From Streptomyces rishiriensis (GTDB lineage: Bacteria; Actinomycetota; Actinomycetes; Streptomycetales; Streptomycetaceae), in NCBI RefSeq assembly GCF_030815485.1, contig NZ_JAUSWV010000002.1, positions 7,502,001 to 7,566,000 on the forward strand: a stretch of 64,000 nt of DNA. Direction: 5' to 3'. Each line of letters opens with the position of its first letter. Position 1 is the first letter of the stretch. The notes beneath the pieces were generated by a model. That model saw only the letters and a list, made by a program, of their open reading frames with translations, searched no databases and was not told the DNA's origin. Shown here one piece after another: positions 32,853-40,317 of this stretch. The position numbers and the translations under genes are program-made.

Positions 32853-33642
32853 GTTCCTGCGGGAACTGCACAAGGCCACCGCCAACCGCAACTACCTGGA
32901 GATCGGCGTCAACGACGGCCGCAGTCTGCGGCTGTCCCGGGTGCCCAGCATCGCGGTCGACCCGGCGTTCAAGGTCACCACGGAGATCCGCTGCGACGTC
33001 CACCTGGTGAAGGCCACCAGCGACGACTTCTTCGCGCGCCGCGACCCCCTCGCCCATCTCAGGGGCGGCCGCAACCCGCTGCGCAACCTCGCCCGGGGCC
33101 GCCACCCGCTCGGCCACTGGCGCCGTACCACCCTCGACCTGTCCTTCATCGACGGCATGCACCTCTTCGAGTACGCGCTGCGCGACTTCATCAACGTCGA
33201 GAGGCACTCCGACTGGTCCAGCGTGATCGTCCTCGACGACATGCTGCCCCGGGGCGTCGACGAGGCCGCCCGCGACCGGCACACCACCGCCTGGACAGGC
33301 GACGTCTACAAGATCGTCGAGATCCTGGCCCGCTACCGGCCCGACCTGGTGGCGGTCCCCGTCGACACACAGCCGACCGGACAGCTCGTCGTCTTCGGCG
33401 CGGACCCCCGCAACCCCGTGCTGCGCGACAAGTACCAGGAGATCGTCGCCGAGTACGACGTCCCCGACCCGCAGAAGGTCCCCGAGGCGATTCTGGAACG
33501 GGTGCGGGCGGTGCGGCCCGCGACCCTGCTGCGGGCGGGTTTCTGGAAGCCGCTGGTGCGGGCCCGCAACCGGGGCCTCGACCGCTCCCGGGGCTGGGAG
33601 CCGCTGCGCTCGGCGGTGGAACGGGCGGCGGTCAGCCGCTGA
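32839..33642 (+). CDS. Class I SAM methyltransferase, glycan- or sugar-linked
   Basis: A 267-residue protein from GTG 32839 with AAGGAG about 8 bases upstream. NYLEIGVNDGRSLRLSRVPSIAVDPAF resembles motif I (E/D-x-G-x-x-x-G) with a following acidic residue. LDLSFIDGMHLFEYALRDFINVERHSDWSSVIVLDDMLP resembles the DG-H and DD motifs of TylF/MycF-like, metal-dependent O-methyltransferases. A basic C-terminal tail follows. It is the fourth gene of the rmlABD operon, overlapping rmlD, so it probably methylates a sugar or lipid-linked glycan. Its 3' end overlaps the convergent rmlC by 11 bases. Confidence 0.75.
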   Translation: MKRHEFLRELHKATANRNYLEIGVNDGRSLRLSRVPSIAVDPAFKVTTEIRCDVHLVKATSDDFFARRDPLAHLRGGRNPLRNLARGRHPLGHWRRTTLDLSFIDGMHLFEYALRDFINVERHSDWSSVIVLDDMLPRGVDEAARDRHTTAWTGDVYKIVEILARYRPDLVAVPVDTQPTGQLVVFGADPRNPVLRDKYQEIVAEYDVPDPQKVPEAILERVRAVRPATLLRAGFWKPLVRARNRGLDRSRGWEPLRSAVERAAVSR

Positions 33643-34231
33643 TCCTCAGCTCCCGGTACCGCTCCCGGCAGGACGCGTACGACGGCAGCAGGCCCGACGC
33701 CCGCGCCCGGGCCAGCGACGGCGCCCGCGCGTCCTTGGGCGACAGCACCGGCTCCACGCCCCGCGGCCAGTCGATGCCCAGCGCCGGGTCGAGCGGATGC
33801 ACCCCGTGCTCATGCCCGGGCGCGTACCCGGTCGAGCAGAGGTAGACCACGGTGGCCTCGTCGGTCAGGGCCAGGAAGGCGTGGCCGAGGCCCTCGGCGA
33901 GGAACACCGCGTGCCGGGTGTCGTCGTCCAGCCGGACCGCCTCCCACCGGCCGAACAGGGGTGAGCCCACGCGCAGGTCGACGACCACGTCGAGCACCGC
34001 CCCGTGGACACAGGTGACGTACTTGGCCTGCCCGGGCGGCACGTCCGAGAAATGGATCCCGCGCAGCACGCCCCGGCGCGAGACGGAGCAGTTGGCCTGG
34101 GCGAGCTCCAGGTCGTAACCGGTGGCCTCGCGGAACTCCGGCGTCCGGTACCACTCGTGGAAGCTGCCCCGCCCGTCGGGGAACACCTTGGGTTCCAGCA
34201 CCCAGGCCCCCTCGATGTCCAGTGGCCGCAT
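33632..34231 (-). CDS. rmlC: dTDP-4-dehydrorhamnose 3,5-epimerase
   Basis: A 199-residue cupin from ATG 34231 with AGGAGGTAGAC upstream. GSFHEWYR, QANCSVSRRGVLRGIHFSDVPPGQAKYVTCVHGAVLDVVVDLR (containing the catalytic His of the RG-x-HF block), AVFLAEGLGHAFLAL and STGYAPGHEHGVHPLDPALGIDWP are the RmlC pattern. It lies 2 bases after the stop of the glycosyltransferase gene and so is its co-transcribed partner. It supplies the epimerised substrate for RmlD, completing the rhamnose pathway with the convergent rmlABD genes. Confidence 0.95.
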   Translation of the reverse strand: MRPLDIEGAWVLEPKVFPDGRGSFHEWYRTPEFREATGYDLELAQANCSVSRRGVLRGIHFSDVPPGQAKYVTCVHGAVLDVVVDLRVGSPLFGRWEAVRLDDDTRHAVFLAEGLGHAFLALTDEATVVYLCSTGYAPGHEHGVHPLDPALGIDWPRGVEPVLSPKDARAPSLARARASGLLPSYASCRERYRELRISG

Positions 34232-34233
34232 GT

Positions 34234-36165
34234 CTACCTCCTGCGGGGCGTGATGCTCTGGAGTGCCCGGTACAGCGCCCTTCGCACCCGGCGGGCCAGG
34301 CGCCGCGGTCCGGCGGGCTGGGGCGCCGGCACCACGAGGACGCCGTCGGACGCCACGTGCAGGGCGAAGGGCAGCGGGCGGAAGCGCGCCCCGTCCGCGT
34401 CCGGGGTGAGGCACACCGTCGCGAGCCAGGTGCCGCCCAGCAGATCGCCGACCGGCAGGACGGCCGCCAGCCGGCCGCCCGGCGAGAGGGTCCCGAAGAC
34501 CTCGCGCGAACTGCCGGACCTGGTCCCGGTCAGCCGCAGCAGCACATCGGCGGGCTCGGGCACGTGCAGCGGCAGGACCACGTGGAGCCGGTCCTCCGCG
34601 ACGGCGACGTCCCCGGCCGCCACCCGGCCCAGGCCCAGCCGCTCGCCCGCGTGACCGACGTCCAGCGCGAGGCTCGCGTACCGGTCGGTCCAGTACGGCA
34701 GCACCACGCGCCCGGCGACCACCCCCGCGGGCGGGGCCGGACGGCCGTGCCGGGGCGCCGGACCGAGCCGCAGCTCCTTCGTCCAGCCGCCCAGGCCGAC
34801 GCGCACGTACACGTCCCACAGCCCCTCGCCCGCCGGCCCGCCGCTCAGCGCCGTGGCGGGATCGATGGTGGCGGTCGCCCGCAGGACGAGCCGCACCTGG
34901 CTGCCGTCGCCGGCCGGGACCGTCTCCCGGACCACGCCCACCGGCTGGAAGTACTGCGCCGAGCTGGCCCGCTCCCGCAGCAGCAGATCGGGCACGGCCC
35001 GGTCGAACCGGCCCACGGTGTCCGTGCCCAGCCACCGGACCGCCTCGGCGACGTCCCGCGGCGGCCACTGCGGGGAACCCCCGGCGGACGGGAAGGTCAT
35101 CGGCCCGCCGTCGTGCGTCAGCTCGGCGGCGAAGACGATCCGCAGCACACCGCCCTGCCAGGTGACGTCCTCCGGGTCGACGGCGAGCGCGACGCCCGCC
35201 TCCCACTCCGCGAACGCGACGAGGTCCTCGTAGCGTCCGTCGGCGGCCAGCGCGGCGACGACCCGCTGGGTGGGCTGCAGCGGCGCCGCCACACCCGGCC
35301 CGAACCGCTCGACGACGACCCCGTGGATCTCCTCGAACAGGTCCCTGCGGTAGTCCTCGGGCAGGCCGAGGAAGCGTGTGCCGCGCAGCCGCTCGACCAT
35401 CTCGACGCGCAGCCACCGCCGGAACAGCTTGTCGCGCAGCGGACCCGGCTCGGTGTACCGCTCGACGACGTCGAGAGCCTCCCGCAGGTTCTTGAAGTAC
35501 CCCACCGGGTCGAACCGCTGGAAGCCCGCGTTCGCGGCGTCGTCGCGTCGGACGTGGTAGTAGCAGACGTAGTCGCTGAGCACCGAGACGTTGTCCGCGC
35601 GCAGATAGGCCTCGGTGACGAAGACATGGTCCTCCAGGCGCCGTCGGCCTTCGGGAAAACGCAGGCCGGTGCGGTCCAGGAACGCCCGGCGGACCATCTT
35701 GTGCGGGGTGAGACTGTCGATCAGCGGCGCGTTCTCGACGGTGGCGTGCGGACGGTTGGTGCGGAACAGCTCCACCGGCACCCCGCGGCCCTTGCCGGCC
35801 ATCTTGCCCACCACGACATCGGCGTCGTTCGCGACCCCGTAGGCGTACATCCGCTCCAGGGCCTCGTCGCCGAGGTGGTCGTCGTTGTCGACGAACATCA
35901 CGTACTCGCCCCTGGAGACGTCGATGCCGACGTTGCGGGGTTTGCCCGCCCAGCCCGAGTTCTCCTGGTGGACGACCCGGACCCGGGGGTCCTCGGCGGC
36001 GACCGCGTCCAGCCGGGCCGGTGTGGCGTCGGTGGAGCCGTCGTCGACGAAGATCACCTCGTACTCGTCCGGCGGCAGCGACTGCCTGAGCAGCGAGGCG
36101 AGACACTCCTCGATGTAGGGACCGGGGTTGTAGACGGGGACGATGACGCTGACCTTGACCGGCAT
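34234..36165 (-). CDS. Family 2 glycosyltransferase with C-terminal beta domains
   Basis: A 643-residue protein from ATG 36165. The GT-A domain (1 to about 320) has VSVIVPVYNPGPYIEECLASLL, EVIFVDDGSTDATP, GWAGKPRNVGID and YVMFVDNDDHLGD (DxD-type metal motif), then LEDHVFVTEAYLRAD (catalytic Asp region). From about 320 to 630 there are beta-rich repeats, such as LRIVFAAELTHD, VRLVLRATATID and DVYVRVGLGG. This resembles TarS/TagF-associated C-terminal domains of wall-polymer glycosyltransferases. There is no signal peptide or membrane helix. It is co-transcribed with rmlC, so it is a candidate rhamnosyltransferase or wall-glycan polymerase. Confidence 0.85.
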   Translation of the reverse strand: MPVKVSVIVPVYNPGPYIEECLASLLRQSLPPDEYEVIFVDDGSTDATPARLDAVAAEDPRVRVVHQENSGWAGKPRNVGIDVSRGEYVMFVDNDDHLGDEALERMYAYGVANDADVVVGKMAGKGRGVPVELFRTNRPHATVENAPLIDSLTPHKMVRRAFLDRTGLRFPEGRRRLEDHVFVTEAYLRADNVSVLSDYVCYYHVRRDDAANAGFQRFDPVGYFKNLREALDVVERYTEPGPLRDKLFRRWLRVEMVERLRGTRFLGLPEDYRRDLFEEIHGVVVERFGPGVAAPLQPTQRVVAALAADGRYEDLVAFAEWEAGVALAVDPEDVTWQGGVLRIVFAAELTHDGGPMTFPSAGGSPQWPPRDVAEAVRWLGTDTVGRFDRAVPDLLLRERASSAQYFQPVGVVRETVPAGDGSQVRLVLRATATIDPATALSGGPAGEGLWDVYVRVGLGGWTKELRLGPAPRHGRPAPPAGVVAGRVVLPYWTDRYASLALDVGHAGERLGLGRVAAGDVAVAEDRLHVVLPLHVPEPADVLLRLTGTRSGSSREVFGTLSPGGRLAAVLPVGDLLGGTWLATVCLTPDADGARFRPLPFALHVASDGVLVVPAPQPAGPRRLARRVRRALYRALQSITPRRR

Positions 36166-36183
36166 CGGGCTCCTGGCCCCCTT

Positions 36184-36219
36184 GCTGGATCGCTCTGCCG
36201 TGCTGGATCGCTCTGCCGT
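36184..36219. repeat. 18-bp perfect tandem duplication
   Basis: TGCTGGATCGCTCTGCCG occurs at 36184-36201 and again directly at 36202-36219. It lies in the divergent promoter region between the glycosyltransferase and the metallophosphoesterase gene, close to the former's start. Confidence 0.9.
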
Positions 36220-36317
36220 GCGCGCGACGGAGGGTGCGCGTGGCCCGATGCTAACCCCGCCGCCGACGCCCCACCTGTCCGGATTGATCCGAGTCGGGGA
36301 TTTTGTAGTCTGGCGCC

Positions 36318-36821
36318 GTGCGCCTGCTGATGATGTCCGACACCCACCTCCCCCGGCGCGCCAAGGCGCTGCCCGCCCCGCTGCTCGACGAGCTTCCGCT
36401 CGCGGACGTGGTGATCCATGCCGGCGACTGGGTCGACACGGACACCCTGGACCTGCTGGAGAGCCGCAGCCGTCGGGTCGTCGGCGTGTACGGCAACAAC
36501 GACGGCCCGGACCTGCGGGCCCGGCTGCCCGAGACCGCCTTCGCCGAACTGGGCGGACTGCGGTTCGGGGTGGTCCACGAGACGGGCCCCGCCCAGGGCC
36601 GCGAGGCCCGCTGTGCCGCCCGCTTCCCCGACCTCGACGTCCTGGTGTTCGGCCACAGCCACATCCCCTGGGACACCACCGCCCCCGGTGGACCGCGCCT
36701 GCTCAACCCCGGTTCCCCGACCGACCGCCGCCGTCAGCCGTACTGCACCTACCTGACCGCCACCGCGGCCGACGGCAGGCTCACCGACCTCGTCCTGCAC
36801 CGGCTGCCCCCGCGCCGATGA
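36318..36821 (+). CDS. YfcE/MJ0936-type metallophosphoesterase
   Basis: A 167-residue protein from GTG 36318. It has all calcineurin-like phosphoesterase motifs: MSDTHLP (D-x-H), IHAGDWVD (GD), VYGNNDGPD (GN-N-D), VVHE and VFGHSHIPWD (GH-x-H), followed by LLNPGSPTDRR. These ligate two metal ions. Members of this compact family are cytosolic phosphodiesterases; the natural substrate is seldom known. It stands alone, and its 3' end is overlapped on the minus strand by a possible small gene. Confidence 0.92.
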   Translation: MRLLMMSDTHLPRRAKALPAPLLDELPLADVVIHAGDWVDTDTLDLLESRSRRVVGVYGNNDGPDLRARLPETAFAELGGLRFGVVHETGPAQGREARCAARFPDLDVLVFGHSHIPWDTTAPGGPRLLNPGSPTDRRRQPYCTYLTATAADGRLTDLVLHRLPPRR

Positions 36822-36903
36822 CGGAGCCGGGACAGAGAACCGGGCCGCGCCCGGCCGAGCTGGTCGGGGGCGGCCCGGAACTTGCGAGTGTGCGTTGCTT
36901 CAA
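36781..36903 (-). CDS. Possible 40-aa ORF behind a structured leader
   Basis: TTG 36903 follows a near-consensus AAGGAGGT box (rc of 36908-36915) and opens 40 codons: MKQRTLASSGPPPTSSAG, then a Gly/Ala/Arg-rich tail with one Cys. It lies mostly antisense to the 3' end of the metallophosphoesterase gene. The product is not recognised and its composition is weak. The ribosome site is among the best in the window, which is the only strong argument for it. Confidence 0.25.
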   Translation of the reverse strand: MKQRTLASSGPPPTSSAGRGPVLCPGSVIGAGAAGAGRGR

Positions 36904-36957
36904 CGGACCTCCTTCCTTCGTGAGACGAAGGACAGAGGACATGCATGCCTGTCCGTT
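36902..36957 (-). promoter_or_regulatory. Nested stem-loops enclosing a strong ribosome site
   Basis: On the minus strand, an outer 7-bp stem pairs 36951-36957 with 36902-36908. An inner 7-bp hairpin (CCTTCGT/ACGAAGG, 36915-36931, 3-base loop) sits next to the AGGAGGT box. The outer stem overlaps the last bases of that box, so folding could hide it. A TTGACC box lies upstream near 37005 in the less GC-rich stretch. This could be an attenuator, an RNA regulator or part of a small RNA. Confidence 0.4.
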
Positions 36958-37083
36958 AAGTGCGCCTACCCGTTCACACGCACTTCACACCTTTAGGTCA
37001 AAATCATCAAGATTCGGTCGATAGGTGTGATCAGGGCGATCTGCGTCATTCGCTTCCAGGGGGTTGAAGGCGGTGGACCCACC

Positions 37084-38184
37084 TCACCGCGCGCGGTGGA
37101 TCGCCCCGGCCGTCGCGGTCAGCGGGGCCCCGCTGCCGCCCCAGCGCAGGGCGACGATCTCGGCGGCCACCGACACGGCGACCTCCTCGGGTGTACGGGC
37201 CCCCAGGTCCAGCCCGACCGGTGAGCGCAGCCGGGCCAGTTCGGCGTCGGTGAGCCCGGCCCCGACGAGTCGGGCCCGGCGTTCGTCGTGGGTGCGGCGG
37301 CTGCCCATCGCCCCGATGTACGCGGCCGGCCGGCGCAGAGCCACCTCGAGCAGCGGCACGTCGAACTTCGGGTCGTGGGTCAGCACGCAGATCGCCGTGC
37401 GCTCGTCGGTCTCTGTGCCGTGCAGATACCGGTGCGGCCATTCCGCGACCACCTCGACGCCCGGTGGGAAGCGCTTCGGGGTGGCGAAGACCGGGCGGGC
37501 GTCGCACACCGTGACCCGGTAGCCCAGGAAGTCGCCGACCCGGGCCACGGCGGCCGCGTAGTCGATCGCGCCGAACACCAGCATGCGCGGCGGCGGCGCG
37601 AAGGAGTGCAGGAACACCGCGACGGTGTCCTCCCGCCGCTGACCGCGCGGCCCGTAGTGCCGGACGCCGGTGACGCCCAGCGCGAGTTCGCCGCGCGCGT
37701 CGGCGGTGACGGCCGCGTCCAGACCCTCCGTGCCCAGCGTGCCGGAGGTCCGGTCCGGCCAGACGGCGAGGGTGGCTCCGCGCGGCGCGGGGCCGTCGGT
37801 CACCGTGGCCGCCGTCACCGGCTCGCCCGCGGCGACCGACTCCGCGACGGAGCCGAAGGACGGGTCGAGGCCGGGCGTGACGGGGCGGACGAGCAGCGTG
37901 ATCTCGCCGCCGCAGGTCAGGCCCACGGCGAAGGCGTCCTCGTCGCTGTAGCCGAAGGTCTCCAGCCGGGCCGCCCCGTCGGCCACGACCTCCCGCGCCA
38001 GTTCGAAGACCGCGCCCTCCACGCAGCCCCCGGACACGCTGCCCACGACCTCGTCGTCCGGCCCCACCGCCATCGCCGCGCCGGGATCGCGCGGAGCGCT
38101 GCGGCTGACGGCGACCACGGTGGCGAGTCCGAACGGCGCACCGGCCGCGTACCACCCGCTCAGCACCGGGAGAATCTCGCGCAC
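37084..38184 (-). CDS. XdhC/CoxI-family protein
   Basis: A 366-residue protein from GTG 38184 (MREILPVLSGWYAAG). The XdhC N-terminal domain shows FGLATVVAVSRSAPRDPGAAMAV, GSVSGGCVEGAVFELA and VGLTCGGEITLLV, with the conserved Cys residues. The C-terminal Rossmann-like domain has MLVFGAIDYAAAVARVGDFLGYRVTVCDARP, VLTHDPKFDVPLLEVALRRPAAYIGAMGSRRTHDERR and GLDLGARTPEEVAVSVAAEIV. XdhC proteins bind molybdenum cofactor and insert its sulphurated form into xanthine-dehydrogenase-type enzymes. No such enzyme is in this window. Confidence 0.93.
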   Translation of the reverse strand: MREILPVLSGWYAAGAPFGLATVVAVSRSAPRDPGAAMAVGPDDEVVGSVSGGCVEGAVFELAREVVADGAARLETFGYSDEDAFAVGLTCGGEITLLVRPVTPGLDPSFGSVAESVAAGEPVTAATVTDGPAPRGATLAVWPDRTSGTLGTEGLDAAVTADARGELALGVTGVRHYGPRGQRREDTVAVFLHSFAPPPRMLVFGAIDYAAAVARVGDFLGYRVTVCDARPVFATPKRFPPGVEVVAEWPHRYLHGTETDERTAICVLTHDPKFDVPLLEVALRRPAAYIGAMGSRRTHDERRARLVGAGLTDAELARLRSPVGLDLGARTPEEVAVSVAAEIVALRWGGSGAPLTATAGAIHRAR

Positions 38185-38359
38185 GATCGGTTCCCTTCCG
38201 GCCGCGACGGCCGTGTCGGCCGTTTCTCCTGAACGGTAATCCGCAGCGGCTCGGCCCGCCGGTCCGCGCCGCGCGGGGCGCCTGGTGCACGGGCCCGGCC
38301 GGTTGCCAACTGCGCTGACAGGGAATGAACTTACTCGTGGGTCAGAAGGTATTGACGGT

Positions 38360-38377
38360 GTCCGGAAATCACCGGAC
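38360..38377. promoter_or_regulatory. Operator-like inverted repeat before the GH5 gene
   Basis: GTCCGG (38360-38365) and CCGGAC (38372-38377) are perfect 6-bp inverted half-sites with a 6-base spacer, ending 10 bases before the GH5 start codon. TTGACG (38352-38357) lies directly upstream and may be a -35 box. Confidence 0.4.
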
Positions 38378-38387
38378 TGTAGTGGAC

Positions 38388-40250
38388 ATGCCGAATATCC
38401 GGGCTCGTCTGCTCGCTGTTCTGGTGGTCCTCTGCGGACTCTGTGGCTTCCTGACGGTGGCGGGCTCTCCGACCGCCGGCGCGGCCACGCTCCCCGACTC
38501 CCTCTCCTTCGACGGCACGGCGCTCACCGTGTCGGGCGGCCGCTTCGTCGACGCGGGCGGCCGTGAGGTCGTACTGCGCGGCTACAACGTCTCCGGCGAG
38601 ACCAAGCTCGCGGAGAACAAGGGCCTGCCCTTCGCCTCCGTCGCCGACGCCAAGAAGTCCGCGACGGCCCTGCGCGCCCTCGGCGGCGGAAACTCCGTCC
38701 GCTTCCTGCTCTCCTGGGCCTACGCCGAACCGGTGCGCGGCCAGGTCGACACCACCTACCTGGCCGCCGCCACCGCACAGATGCGCGCCTTCCTGGCCGC
38801 CGGCATCCGGGTCTACCCCGACTTCCACCAGGACCTCTACTCGCGCCACCTGTTCAACCCGGGCAGCTGGTACACGGGCGACGGCGCCCCCGCGTGGGCG
38901 GTGGCCCTCGGCGGTTACCCCGCCGAGTCCTGCGGCATCTGCTTCCTCTGGGGTCAGAACATCACCCAGAACGGTGCGGTGAAGGCCGCCCAGTACGACT
39001 TCTGGCACAACAACCACGGTCTGCAGGACTCCTTCCTGGCCACCGCCCAGAAGACCATGGCGTACCTCAGGACGAACCTGACCACGGAGGAGTTCAACGG
39101 CGTCCTCGGCTTCGACCCCTACAACGAGCCCTACGCCGGCTCCTATGACTCCGGCCAGACCAGCCGCACCTGGGAACGCGACCTGCTGTGGCCCTTCTAC
39201 GTGAAGTTCCGGGCCCGGATGGACGCGGCCGGCTGGACCGACAAGCCCGCCTTCGTCGAGCCGAACCTGTTCTGGAACGGCAACGTCAGCAAGGAGGAGG
39301 GCGGCCTCCTCGACGCGGGCACGCTCGGCTCCCGCTACGTCTTCAACACCCACTTCTACGATCAGAAGGCCATCTCCGGCGTCCTGATGTGGGGCAACGC
39401 GCAGGACGGCCAGTACGTGACCGACTTCGGCAACGTCCGCGACCGCGCCTCGGCCACTGGGACGACGGCGGTCGTCAGCGAGTTCGGCCATCCCCTGAAC
39501 GGTACGACCGCCGGCAAGGCCCCGACCGTCCTGAAGGCGATGTACCAGGCCCTCGACTCCCGGGTGAAGGGCGCCGACTGGTGGACGACCCCGGCGACCT
39601 CGGGTCCGGTCCTCTCCGGTTCGCAGTGGCAGTGGGACATCTACAACGGCCGCCACCACGAGCTGATGAACGGCAACGCCGACAAGGTGCTCACGACCGG
39701 CGACGCCTGGAACGACGAGGACCTCTCCGCCGTACGCCTGGACGACAGCGGCACGGCGACCCTCCGTCAGGACGCCCGGCTGCTCGACCGTCTCTACCCG
39801 AGCGCCACTTCCGGCACGACCGTCGCCTTCACCTACGAGGACCGCTCCCGCGACGGCTCCACCACGCTCACCTGGAACCCGGTTCCCGGTTCCCTGCCGA
39901 ACACGAAACAGCTCGTCGGCTCCGGTCAGTACGGCCTGTTGGTGTGGCGCTCCAACGGCGGCACGGCGCCCACCGAACTGCATCTGCCGGCCTCCTTCCC
40001 CACCGCCACGACGACGGTCGTCTCCGATCTGGGCGCGGTGTACGCCCCGCCCGCGTACACGACGACCACCAGGATCGGCGCCGCCGCCGAGCCGGGCGGC
40101 ACGGGCAGCAGGCGCCTGCTGCTCAGTGCGCCGGACTCGGGCGCCGTGCACTACGCCCTGGTCGCCAACGGGTCGACCGCGCCGTCCGCGACCCTGCTGG
40201 CCGCCGCCCGCACGGAGCTGTCGGCGTGGGTGGCGCAGAAGGTGGGGTGA
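38388..40250 (+). CDS. Secreted GH5 endoglycoceramidase-like glycosidase
   Basis: A 620-residue secreted enzyme. I take ATG 38388 (MPNIRARLLAVLVVLCGLCG) as start since a signal peptide follows directly, ending near TAGAAT; an ATG at 38325 is in frame but no typical signal would then begin there. The catalytic barrel shows VVLRGYNVSGETK, YPDFHQDLYSRHLF (typical of endoglycoceramidases), GFDPYNEPYAGS with the acid/base Glu near 247, and AVVSEFGHP with the nucleophile Glu near 365. A C-terminal beta domain (about 460-560) follows. It probably cleaves glycolipids or beta-glucosides outside the cell. A bidirectional terminator follows. Confidence 0.9.
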   Translation: MPNIRARLLAVLVVLCGLCGFLTVAGSPTAGAATLPDSLSFDGTALTVSGGRFVDAGGREVVLRGYNVSGETKLAENKGLPFASVADAKKSATALRALGGGNSVRFLLSWAYAEPVRGQVDTTYLAAATAQMRAFLAAGIRVYPDFHQDLYSRHLFNPGSWYTGDGAPAWAVALGGYPAESCGICFLWGQNITQNGAVKAAQYDFWHNNHGLQDSFLATAQKTMAYLRTNLTTEEFNGVLGFDPYNEPYAGSYDSGQTSRTWERDLLWPFYVKFRARMDAAGWTDKPAFVEPNLFWNGNVSKEEGGLLDAGTLGSRYVFNTHFYDQKAISGVLMWGNAQDGQYVTDFGNVRDRASATGTTAVVSEFGHPLNGTTAGKAPTVLKAMYQALDSRVKGADWWTTPATSGPVLSGSQWQWDIYNGRHHELMNGNADKVLTTGDAWNDEDLSAVRLDDSGTATLRQDARLLDRLYPSATSGTTVAFTYEDRSRDGSTTLTWNPVPGSLPNTKQLVGSGQYGLLVWRSNGGTAPTELHLPASFPTATTTVVSDLGAVYAPPAYTTTTRIGAAAEPGGTGSRRLLLSAPDSGAVHYALVANGSTAPSATLLAAARTELSAWVAQKVG

Positions 40251-40265
40251 CCGGGCCGGACACGG

Positions 40266-40304
40266 CGCCGGGGCGGGTGGCGGTCGCCGCCACCCGCCCC
40301 GGCG
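40266..40304. terminator. Strong bidirectional hairpin terminator
   Basis: CGCCGGGGCGGGTGGCGG (40266-40283) and its exact complement (40287-40304) form an 18-bp stem with a 3-base loop, between the convergent GH5 and beta-propeller genes. Confidence 0.88.
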
Positions 40305-40317
40305 TCCCGAGGAGCCG

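Noticed and set aside
33632..36106. Minus-strand frame of 824 codons spanning rmlC and the glycosyltransferase region, which might suggest a fusion protein.
   Set aside because: Only the part from ATG 34231 (rmlC) is protein-like. The upstream part is an out-of-frame shadow of the glycosyltransferase, which has its own start at 36165 and stop at 34234.
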